Source of the DNA: Stichopus chloronotus
Taxonomy: Eukaryota; Echinodermata; Holothuroidea; Aspidochirotida; Stichopodidae
Assembly: GCA_021234535.1 (NCBI GenBank)
Contig: CM037842.1
Location: 12,460,010 to 12,524,009 of the forward strand
DNA length: 64,000 nt
Reading direction: 5' to 3'
A model generated the notes under the pieces. That model had not been told where the DNA came from. It saw nothing but the letters and a program-made list of their open reading frames with translations, and did not search any database. The position numbers and the translations under genes were made by a program. Position 1 is the first letter of the stretch; each line of letters starts with the position of its first letter. Positions 11,760 through 21,224 of the stretch are shown here, piece after piece.

Positions 11760-12077
11760 CTTGTTTATGGTGACTCCTCAATGCCGTTGCTCTCCAATCA
11801 CATCCATCCTCTAACAGTAAACAATGTGGTAATGTTAGTGTTGCTGCTTTAAGTAACTTCAGGTTCCTGGGAAGGAGTTCCACTACAACTGATGAATTAC
11901 TACCAAACGAAGGATTTGACTCGTCCTGATAAGGATTTGTGATTATTCTCATCTGAATCAAACACTTCTTCTTAACTGCATCAGAAGGTACGTCTAATGA
12001 AATGTTTGTACCTGCAATCCGCAAAAATCCTCCCTTTTTGCCAATATTTTTCTTAACACTCAGAGGAGATTTTTCAT
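11760..12077 (-). CDS. ZU5 domain, N-terminal exon
   Basis: A 318-base exon (phase 1 in, phase 1 out) with acceptor ACCCATTTTAG and donor GTAGGT. It encodes the diagnostic ZU5 opening, with GGFLRIAGTNISLDVPSDAV (a G-G-x-L beta strand followed by L-x-V-P-x-x-A-V) and then a KKCLIQMRII strand, a Ser/Asn loop, a VVVELLPRN strand, and ATLTLPHCLLLEDG. This order is that of ZU5 domains in UNC5, PIDD, ankyrin and ZO-1 proteins, which bind partners and can hold a death domain in check. It joins the 12252-12312 exon in phase 1 (Ser-Asp-Glu-Lys) and the 9312-9547 exon in phase 1. Confidence 0.85.
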
Positions 12078-12251
12078 CTAAAATGGGTTTAGAAGGAACG
12101 ATAAGCACTCAAATAGTAAGAAGGTATTTTTATCAATCATTTCTTTTATATGTATAAATTAAACCTCTGCAGGCGAAAAAAAATTGAAATCAAACTTGCA
12201 CTTTTACCTCTACAAATAATATTACGTATGGCAACACATTGCAACACTTAC

Positions 12252-12312
12252 CTGATTGCTTGTTTGGCCCAATTGATACACGTTTAGGCCTAACATCAGG
12301 AGATGAAGGCTG
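12252..12312 (-). CDS. Small proline-rich linker exon before ZU5
   Basis: A 61-base exon (phase 0 in, phase 1 out) between acceptor TTCTGTTGTCCAG and donor GTAAGT. It encodes QPSSPDVRPKRVSIGPNKQS, a basic, proline/serine-rich linker. The alternative acceptor three bases on (CAGCAG) would drop one Gln. It has good splice sites and its phase matches the ZU5 exon. Confidence 0.65.
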
Positions 12313-13064
12313 CTGGACAACAGAAGGCATCGGAATAAAGATATGATAATTTGAAACCACTTGAACAGTAAACAATAATAATGAAAGAATCCTATGTATT
12401 TATTTGCTTTTTGTTCTTTTCGTTGAAATGAGAATTTTGAGAAGTTTAGAACAGTTTCTCTTACACTTTAAAAATACAAGATGGTTTCTCGTAAAGACAT
12501 AAGGTAATTATCCCCTATCATATTGCCTTGTAAGGACACAGAGGTAAACAAGATGTGTCACGATGTGTAACAAGGTATCACGATGCACAAGGTAAACACC
12601 GTGCTACCATACCTTACAAGTACGTACTTACAGACATCTGAAGTGAATCTATAAAACTAAAAGATGTTATGAATATAGCCTCTATCAACTAATTCATCAG
12701 AACAGAACATTTATTACTACAACATTTGATCAGAACTTATCAAGAGACTTCTAGCACAAAACGTTCTATGTTTTTCAAGAAGAAGTTATCTTTCTTTGTA
12801 AAATACCACAACTTTTCAGTAAACTTTGCACACACGGCCCACTGGTAAGAGTGGAAAATCGTTTATTCAAGCTGCTCATGGAAGAACCTAAGGAATTTAT
12901 GAAGCAAGCAAATTCCACAGAAATATGATTTCTTATATATCATAAGATGATACCATGCACTTTGATTTCTTTTCGTTTGCAATGCTGTGGCACATTTCAA
13001 TACGCACAATGTCTTTGGGAACTCTGATGTTGCATATAGGTCAACTTAACCGACAGTTACTCAC
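12313..13064 (-). other. Intron
   Basis: 752 bases of AT-rich intron between the 13065-13153 and 12252-12312 exons; nothing else supported. Confidence 0.5.
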
Positions 13065-13153
13065 CACTGTTGACAGAGCTGGATGTAAGGTATCTGCAAG
13101 CCGTGTTCCACTGTGTCCTGACTCGGGTAAACTTCCAACAAGCTCAGAATCAA
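13065..13153 (-). CDS. Small Ser/Gly-rich linker exon
   Basis: An 89-base exon (phase 1 in, phase 0 out) with acceptor CATGATAG and strong donor GTGAGT. It encodes DSELVGSLPESGHSGTRLAD followed by TLHPALSTV. It joins the 12252-12312 exon in frame. An incoming phase-1 exon is needed: DED2 (23645-23944) fits, while the post-NACHT exon does not. No domain recognised. Confidence 0.55.
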
Positions 13154-13996
13154 CTATCATGCACACAAAAGTATAAACAAGTACAGTGACATCAGAAGAT
13201 GAAACTAACGCCAATATTCTGAAGCAAAAGAATGTTATTCCGGTCAAGTCAAAATGTAAGAGAAATCTACTAACTAGGCTGCATGCATTTGTTGTAAAAC
13301 AGACTTTACAATTGGCTAAAAAGTGTGACTCTCAAACGCTTATCTGCAATGAAATATTTTACCAATGTACGTTTAACTTACCAGGATTATTTTCAGAATA
13401 TTTTAGATTGCTTTGTGTTGTCCTTCTGAACTCGATCTGAGAAACAACGCAGCACAACGTTAAACAAGACAATTATACGTAGGGGTGGATCTACTGTAAA
13501 TTTAGATGTGGAAGCAATTATTTCAATGTGTATATTGCATGAAACACTACTTTCGACCATATTTTCTAATACAGAAGGAAATATCTAGAATATGAAAAAC
13601 TGAAAATTCTGAGCTCGTAGTTCCATGAGTTTCATAAACCTTTGACCGTCACCAAACACCATATGGATTACTACTCAATATGACTTACCCACACACCAAG
13701 TATGAGATAAGTAAAACTTACTCTTCCTGAGATATATTGTTTACAAGCAAGGTGTCACATGCACACACGCGATAACACCATCGCGTTGATTCCTCTTGCA
13801 ATATCAATAAAATCAATAAGAAAGTCTCACAGTGATTTTATCAGAATAGAAATCTTAAATTCAAGGTAGTCTTATTTCTCATACAAGTTAATGTCTGCCA
13901 AAGGTATGTGCATAAAATCGCTTAAATTAGAAGAAAACATGTAGTTATACAGAACATTTCATTGCTTTAACAAGGAAGAAAAAGACAAAGCCTTAC

Positions 13997-14058
13997 GTCC
14001 CAGGCTCCAGTTTTCCAGTCAAGTGGATGGACTAATCTCTCCCCGATTATCCATTCAA
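13997..14058 (-). CDS. Candidate alternative linker exon
   Basis: A 62-base segment with strong acceptor GTTTTTTTACAG and donor GTAAGG, open only in the frame that enters in phase 1 and leaves in phase 0. It encodes EWIIGERLVHPLDWKTGAWD. These are the same phases as the 13065-13153 exon, so the two could be mutually exclusive but cannot both be used in series without breaking frame. It lies just outside a TA microsatellite and an inverted-repeat element, so it may also be chance. Confidence 0.3.
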
Positions 14059-14081
14059 CTGTAAAAAAACATGGAAATGAA

Positions 14082-14084
<3 letters not shown>

Positions 14085-14131
<47 letters not shown>

Positions 14132-14151
14132 ATATATATGTATATATATAA
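14085..14151. repeat. TA-rich microsatellite
   Basis: (TA)n with interspersed TATG units, immediately left of the inverted-repeat element at 14240-14583. Confidence 0.85.
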
Positions 14152-14239
14152 GGTTGGAATAGCAAATAGCAACAGTTCCAAACAATGTGCTCCTAACAGA
14201 AGGATCCACCAGGGATGCCAAGCAGTAACTTTCATAATT

Positions 14240-14583
14240 AGAGAGAATAAAAACGCAAAAAGACGTGACAGGAAAGAAACTGAACTTCTGTTACTCCAAC
14301 AAAAAGAAATGAACTGCACTCTCAAAAACGCATCAACTTTAGCTCTTAATCTTCTTTGCCCTTTGTAACTTAAGCTCATTTTTCCTCCTTACCTCTTGTA
14401 ATCTGTCTTTATCTTGTTCAAGTTCAAGTTCAGTAACTTTCTGACATTTTTGCTCCTACAGTCATTGTACTTCAAGCTCCACACTGAAGAAGGTCGAACG
14501 ACCGAAACGTTTGTTTTAATAAAATTTTGAGTAACAGAATTTCAGTTTCTTTCCTGTCACGTCTTTTGCGTTTTTTTTCTCTT
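14240..14583. mobile_element. Foldback element with roughly 55-bp inverted ends and a hammerhead-like core
   Basis: The arms at 14240-14295 and 14529-14583 are reverse complements over about 55 bases with few mismatches (shared core GACGTGACAGGAAAGAAACT). The 233-base interior carries CTGAAGA, a self-complementary GGTCGAACGACC, then GAAAC (14484-14508), and a TTTTAATAAAATTTTGA tail. This arrangement resembles the core of hammerhead ribozymes found in Penelope-like retroelements and retrozymes (family knowledge). The element is bordered on both sides by microsatellites, a usual setting for such elements. It has no coding capacity. Confidence 0.6.
14484..14514 (+). ncRNA. Hammerhead-ribozyme-like motif, probably vestigial
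   Basis: C-U-G-A-N-G-A at 14484-14490, stem II GGTC/GACC at 14492-14503 with a GAAC loop, then GAAAC at 14504-14508 and a possible two-base-pair stem III leading to GUU. The conserved core bases are present. I could not find flanking sequence pairing for stem I (left side CTCCACA, right side TTTAATA), so self-cleavage by a monomer is doubtful. Confidence 0.4.
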
Positions 14584-14589
14584 ATATGA

Positions 14590-15436
14590 ATTATATGTGT
14601 ATATGTATATTGGGTACTATGTATATGTGATATGTATATGTGTATTGATATGTGAAGATGTGTATATGTATATGTGTATAGTCTGTGTATATGTGTTCTA
14701 TGTATATGGTATATGTATATGTGTATGTATATGGTATATGTATATGGTATATGTATATGTATATAATATGTGTATATGTGTATATGTATATGTGTATATG
14801 TATATGTGTATATTATATGTTATATGTATATGGTATCTGTATATGAATGTGTATATGTATATGTGTATATGTATATGTGTATATGTTATGTATATGTATA
14901 GTATATGTATATGTGTATGTGTATATGTGTATATGTATATGTGTATATGTATATGTGTATATGTATATGTGTATATGTATATGTGTATATGTATATGTGT
15001 ATGTGTAATGTGTATGTGTATAGTGTATGTGTATATGTGTATGTGTATATGTGTATGTGTATATGTGTATGTGTATATGTGTATGTGTATATGTGTATGT
15101 GTATATGGTATGTGTATAGTGTATGTGTATATGTGTATGTGTATATGTGTATGTGTATATGTGTATGTGTATATGTGTATGTGTATATGTGTATGTGTAT
15201 ATGTGTATGTGTATATGTGTATGTGTATATGTGTATGTGTATATGGTATGTGTATATGTGTATGTGTATATGTGTATGTGTATATGTGTATGTGTATATG
15301 TGTATGTGTATATGTGTATGTGTATATGTGTATGTGTATATGTGTATGTGTATATGTGTATGTGTATATGTGTATGTGTATATGTGTATGTGTATATGTG
15401 TATGTGTATATGTGTATGTGTATATGTGTATGTGTA

Positions 15437-15467
<31 letters not shown>

Positions 15468-15985
15468 GTATGTGTATATGTGTATGTGTATATGTGTATG
15501 TGTATATGTGTATGTGTATATGTGTAGTGTATATGTGTATGTGTATATGTGTATGTGTATATGTGTAGTGTATATGTGATGTGTATATGTGTATGTGTAT
15601 ATGTGTATGTGTATATGTGTATGTGTATATGTGTATGTGTATATGTGTATGTGTATATGTGTATGTGTATATGTGTATGTGTATGTGTGTATGTGTATGT
15701 GTATATGTGTATGTGTATAAGTGTATGTGTGTATGTGTATGTGTGTATGTGTATGTGTGTATGTGTATGTGTGTATGTGTATGTGTGTATGTGTATGTGT
15801 GTGTGTGTATGTGTGTGTGTATGTGTGTGTGTGTATGTGTGTGTGTGTGTGTATGTGTGTATGTGTATGTGTGTATGTGTATGTGTGTATGTGTATGTGT
15901 GTATGTGTATGTGTGTATGTGTATGTGTGTATGTGTATGTGTGTATGTGTATGTGTGTATGTGTATGTGTGTATGTGTATGTGTA

Positions 15986-16018
<33 letters not shown>

Positions 16019-16331
16019 GTGTGTATGTGTATGTGTGTATGTGTATGTGTGTATGTGTATGTGTGTATGTGTATGTGTGTATGTGTATGTGTGTATGTGT
16101 ATGTGTGTATGTGTATGTGTGTATGTGTATGTGTGTATGTGTATGTGTGTATGTGTATGTGTGTATGTGTATGTGTGTATGTGTATGTGTGCATGTGTAT
16201 GTGTGTATGTGTATATGTGTATGTGTATATGTGTATGTGTATATGTGTATGTGTATATGTGTATGTGTATATGTGTATGTGTATATGTGTATGTGTATAT
16301 GTGTATGTGTATATGTGTATATGTGTATATG

Positions 16332-16414
<83 letters not shown>
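14590..16414. repeat. 1.8-kb TATGTG-family microsatellite ending in (TA)n
   Basis: About 1,825 bases of almost unbroken alternating purine-pyrimidine sequence. 14590-15000 is irregular TATATG/TGTATATG. 15000-15715 is a regular 12-mer GTATGTGTATAT. 15715-16200 shifts to GTATGTGTGTAT with a short (GT)n. 16200-16325 returns to the first 12-mer, and 16326-16414 is pure (TA)n. All long open frames here (Cys/Met/Tyr/Val or His/Thr/Ile/Tyr repeats) are artefacts. Confidence 0.97.
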
Positions 16415-16417
<3 letters not shown>

Positions 16418-18510
16418 TAAGATATAGGTTTAAAATTGCATGAAAACCTTGGTGCTTCTTTGTTCTGTTGGCAAGCGTATCTCAACTTGTTGCATATGAA
16501 GATGGGAGTTGAAACTAGAAGCTGCAAGCCAATAAGAATTGAATTGCTTCTTTAATTGTTCCATTTAAAAAGAATTTCCCCGCCCTCCCCCTTTAACAAC
16601 ACCCCACCCCCTTCCTTTTATAACCACAATTCTATTTTTGAACAATTTAGTTTGGAATATGGTAATTATTTATTTGGAAAAAATTCTCCCACGTATTAAG
16701 TTTTTTTTCTCTAAGTTACTCACTTTTAATCTTTCTCGATTTTATTTCAACTCTCGTATCTCTATCTTTGATTGGCGGTGGTTCGCTTGGAAATATAAGG
16801 CTGTGGGCAAAATGGAAGTGACACATAACGTGTTAAATTACAGAGAAAGTATCTATTAGACAATTTACATAAAATATTGTGCCACGTCAGTCTCGAATTT
16901 GAAGATCTACCTTTTAGATATTTTGCTTCAGTGTTACAATCAAAGATACTTCTGCTCTGCTAATCTAACAAAGGGTAAAACGTTTTCACAACATGGACTC
17001 TATTCATTTGTCTGTATATTTGTGGTCCCTGTCAACCTGAGTACTGATTCAATATATAGACTAAAGTCGTATGGTTTTCAATTTTGTGTTTCAAGTCATA
17101 TGTGAAGCTACTGCTGCTTTCCATTGGGCTCGTGAAAATGGTAATCACGACTCCTGAGGTGTTTTACTGGGCTTGTTAATCGTGATAAAGTACCGTGAAG
17201 TGAAATATGAAAAACCGCCTCGACTTCACGACTCGATTTACAATGTTGGATACGAGACCCATGTCACAGTGGGTGCGAACGACTTTCTTCGAAAAAGCAG
17301 TGATAAACAGCTTAAAGCACTAACAAGTTTAATGTGTGAACAACGTGAACACGACAAACATTTTTAGTAACGTTTCGAAAACATTAGGCAGCTAGAGGTC
17401 AATTTGGGGGGACTTTTTAACATTGTCCGCAACACAAGTGGCCAGTTTACTATACTCATACATGCGACCTGTACAGCATATACGTACGTACGTTCCGTAA
17501 GAAAGTCAGGAATGGAAATTTGGTACTCTTAAAAATCCCCAAACAGAAAGATATTCAAGGCACTGCTGACTATGAAAGGTTGGAAATGCTGATATTTGCA
17601 TGTGAAAGTTGCCTGGGAGGAAGACATTTTATATTACGACTGCACTATTCGGGGTTAGTGGCGCATCATATGTATGGAACACTTCCACGACATCGACCAC
17701 TTGTGGACACCACATTCACGAGACCAGTGGCAAGCAGCAGTATGTACCGACAGAGTAGAGATGTACAAACATTACTACAATGTTCATACGGGGTCATAAA
17801 TCAGACTCTTGCAATCATAGCTTTGACAGTCTAACAAAGTTGTGAGCAAAATGTTGGGAGTCGATTGGTAGGTTACTTTAATATTCCTTCTGCCCCTCAA
17901 GGATGGATTATGTCAGCAAAGATCTTGCCTCACGAATTTTCTTGAATTTCTGGAAGAAGTGAACAATGCACCGTGTGAGTGTTTTGGTATCGCATTTCAG
18001 GATTTTCATACGGATGTTGACAAAATGTCCCACAAGTGCATTCCGCAAAAGTCAATGACCCGGTATGAAAGGTGAATCACTGTCTCTGATATATCACTGG
18101 TGATGTAGTAGTCACAAAACTAGTGTTGTGGGTTACAATTTTTTCTTGTCAAATGACTAGTTTTATTCCTTTCTGTATATTCTGTTGCAACCTCAAAAAC
18201 AAATGTGAAAAGGTATCAAAAAGAATCAATTGGTTTGTCCTCATACTAATGATAAGAAAGTAGTAGTAGGAAATAGAATAAAATATGGAATAGTTTCTTC
18301 AAGGGAGTTTCATATGATAGATTACCACATCTTAACCTCACTTAGCTTGCTTTGCGGAGACTACGCGATAGAAAACATGACTTTAATGTACTTCACTTTT
18401 TCCCCTATTTGAGGTATTTCCGCTATTCTATTTCCGTTATGCTTCATAAAGCTCAAAGTCATTTATCCAGGATTTGTTTGAAGAAAGAGGTGTGAATAAT
18501 TCTCACTTAC
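16415..18510. other. Intronic or intergenic sequence with one LINE remnant
   Basis: AT-rich sequence to the right of the microsatellite. It holds the reverse-transcriptase remnant at 17899-18075 and no supported host exon. AATAAA on the minus strand at 18167-18162 could serve transcripts ending at the 18510 stop. Confidence 0.45.
17899..18075 (+). pseudogene. Degenerate LINE reverse-transcriptase fragment
   Basis: An open stretch of 58 codons to TGA at 18073-18075 reads RSCLTNFLEFLEEV, then GIAFQDFHTDVDKMSHKCIP. This follows the fingers-to-palm region of jockey/CR1-type LINE reverse transcriptases, in which S-C-L-T-N-L-L-E leads to a D-F-x-K-A-F-D-x-V-x-H motif. Here the catalytic stretch is altered (FQDFHTDVDKMSH) and the rest of the enzyme is missing, so it is a dead remnant on the strand opposite to the host gene. 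Confidence 0.55.
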
Positions 18511-18713
18511 TAGGCCTCAGATAATGACATGCAATTAACTAAGAACTTGATTAGTTTCTGGTAATCTTCTGGCTTGAGTATTTGATCCCATCGAGATATT
18601 TCAGCTATCTCAAGCGTAGGAAGAAAGTCCAGAGAAAGCCCGCTGTTAAACGTAAGCTGTGTTTCGTCGACCTTCACCACCAAATCAACCAGTGTAAGAT
18701 ATTCAACGTGAAT
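18511..18713 (-). CDS. Post-NACHT exon with stop codon overlapping its donor
   Basis: A 203-base exon entering in phase 0 after acceptor CCTTTAACAG. It encodes IHVEYLTLVDLVVKVDETQL, FNSGLSLDFLPTLEIAEISR and DYQKLIKFLVNCMSLSEA, a helical/leucine-rich segment that follows the NACHT-associated helices. The last codon is TA, then GTAAGT begins. If the donor is used the codon becomes TA plus the next exon's first base; if not, TAG at 18512-18510 ends the protein. No matching phase-2 acceptor exon was found downstream, and AATAAA lies about 345 bases on, so termination here is plausible. Confidence 0.65.
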
Positions 18714-19398
18714 CTGTTAAAGGAAAACTACCACCTATTATTTACTTGAAGTGATCATTGTGGACAAGCCATAAGCTTAACACTTCAGGTCCAATGTATC
18801 GACCACCTGTTTGTGGCCTCTATACATTTCGTGAGATACATATTGGAAATTTATAGAATTGAACAATTAATGAATAGTTTGATTGCTATATAAATTTGTT
18901 GTATCATAATGACAAATCTTCAAAGTCAAAACTCATCATGACCCACAGGGACATACCTTCTGAAGAGGATCCAGGTGTTGTATACAAAGAAACATTAAAA
19001 AGTGAGTAATTAACGATTCAATTTGCTTTATGAAAAACACTTCACGACAACCAATTCGTATATTGTAAGGAATAACTGTTACTCATACAACCAGTTACAC
19101 GCGTGTCTCAAAAAGTAAAAATGTTTGACATTTTTCATGTTTATTGGATGTAAAACTTTACATATTATGCCAATTACATGCAGTATAACGTCTTTATACC
19201 CTTCAAAATCGTCACAAACTTATCAGCTCAACGAGCTACTTTTACAGAACAGAACAAACAAAATTACCATGAGACAAGACAATCTTATCAAGTTACATAT
19301 AATTTCTATAAGTATATACTTCAGTTGATTCTATGACATGCGAAGGAAACACATTAGTTTACAATTGACTATGATAAGCTCATGTACAAACTACCTAC
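18714..19398 (-). other. Intron following the NACHT exon
   Basis: 685 bases of AT-rich intron between donor GTAGGT and acceptor CCTTTAACAG. No other feature seen. Confidence 0.6.
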
Positions 19399-21224
19399 CT
19401 CTAATGTTGATGCACATTCCAAAGCAAGTATCTTTGACTTTTGTAGCAGCATCCCATCCTCACCATGGATGGTTAAATTATCCTTAAAGACTCTCCTCAT
19501 CGTGGCAGAAACAAAGGGATGCTCTTCAGGACGGCCAATCTCCATAAAGCAGAGGAAAATGCTATCCTGTATATGTTTTGGGATAGTTTTCTCACATGTT
19601 TTGTACTTGTTCATAAGATATTCCACAATCATTGGGAAAACGGCAGGACAAAGGTAAGTGGTGAAACGCAACACATAATGAAGATCAGCCGGATTTATAA
19701 ACATTAGGTACTTCATTAGAATAATATCACTGTGAGATTGTGAGAACAAAGTAGCAAAGTGCTTTGCGGCAAAAAATTCCTGCATAATCTTATGTAAGAA
19801 TCTGACCGTTAGTGACACATTCTGAGGATTTGAATTAGAGGTATTTTTATAAGTATCAGACGCAAGTTTTCTCGCTCCTCCTTGTTCTTTTCTTGGAACA
19901 AGCGCTTCTGCAACTTTTTCAGTCTTACTTTTAAAAGAAATGTTAGCTCGCAATGGCGGTTCAGTAACAGACGTCGCTTCTGACTGTAACATATCACCAG
20001 AATCAGAATATTTGTCAAACAGCCCAATATGCGTTTCTGGTTGTAAAACTTCTGTAGTCTCATCTTCCACTATTGCTTGTTCATCTTTGGCCACGGACTC
20101 ATTTGTTTCCTCCACTGCAAGATATTGAAACTCCTCTTTATTTTCTGTAATTATTAAGTCCTCTTCAAGTACCAAAATTCCAGATTCAGTCCACTCTTGG
20201 ATGTCTGCGATATGTTCATCCAGAAAATCTTTCCGCCATCGGAGTTGCTGATAGCCTTTGCATAGCCCATTGAAAGCAATTTCTGATAACTTCAGAGATT
20301 CCCCCTCACTCTGAGAGTGTTTCTTGACTCCTGGTTTGACGTTGGAGCGCAAAATAGACACGACTGCTTCCATGAATGCCCCGACTGTATCTCTTTCATT
20401 CGAGGCTTGAAGTTGCAGTAACTGTTCCATATTATGGACTACAAAGACGAAAAGTAGTGGACTTCTACAAAGATCTTTAAGGAAGGTATACTTTTTGAAA
20501 GTTTGTTTTACCTCCCTTTGTTTTTCTTCATCATCCGGATATACCTTGGCAATGTAAAGGTTTCTTTCTTCCTCTCCAAATGACCCAAGTTTCAACATTG
20601 GACATGTAGGAAGGTCATGCACAAAATCAGAACGAGCGGTCAGCACAATTCTACATTTTGCAAGTTTCTCTTTCTTCATTACTTTTACAATCTCTGACTG
20701 CTCCCAATCTTTTGTCTTCGGATTGTACTCTTCTAGGCCATCAAGTATTATCCAGATTTGATATTCATCACTGGCTTTGTTCAAAAGAGATTTGATGTCA
20801 TTTTCAGAAAGATTTAGACCTTTAGTGTAAAACTTTTGAATAGCTTCAATCATTGTCATATCTCCAACAAATCTCAAAGGCAGGAATATGACCATTCTAG
20901 CATTGGAGACTTTGTCCATACTCCAGTCATAAGCTATATGAGACGATAACATTGTTTTACCAGATCCTGGATCTCCTTCTATGATAATTCTAGTCTCTCC
21001 TGCCAGTCTGCTGTGAGCAAAAATATCTCTGTACTGTAACTTACTTTTTGGGTTGATTTGTGATGTCTTCAACTTTGACTTGGAGGAAGTTAGGATCAAG
21101 CCACAAGGGATAAATAACTCAGATGATGTCCAACTACATGACTTCTTCCAAGGTACAGGGGTCATAGTTTCATACAAACTCTTGATCTTCTTTTTTAAGC
21201 ATTTAATGAGCAAAGCATGTTTGT
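19399..21224 (-). CDS. NACHT ATPase exon of NLR-type receptor
   Basis: One 1,826-base exon (phase 1 in after TTTTTTTTCAG, phase 0 out at GTAGGT) encodes about 608 residues. After an N-terminal helix region comes Walker A GDPGSGKT (about residue 84-91), Walker B IWIILDGLEE (about 157-166), a sensor stretch VLTARSDF (about 194), winged-helix sequence, and the NLR signature RFLHKIMQEFFAAKHF (about 475-490). NACHT NTPases oligomerise on sensing a ligand in the cytosol and present their N-terminal death-fold domains. Between the winged helix and the HKxxQEFFAA helix lies an unusual acidic, Ser/Thr-rich insertion of about 110 residues (about 355-465). No canonical LRR block follows nearby. Upstream, DED2 joins in phase 1 (Asp-Lys-His). 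Confidence 0.92.

Noticed and set aside
14597..16443. Very long open frames on both strands (up to 498 codons)
   Set aside because: They translate the TATGTG microsatellite into Cys-Met-Tyr-Val or His-Thr-Ile-Tyr repeats in every frame; no coding evidence.
17520..17834. 104-codon plus-strand open frame next to the LINE remnant
   Set aside because: Could be more LINE sequence, but no recognisable motif, so not annotated.
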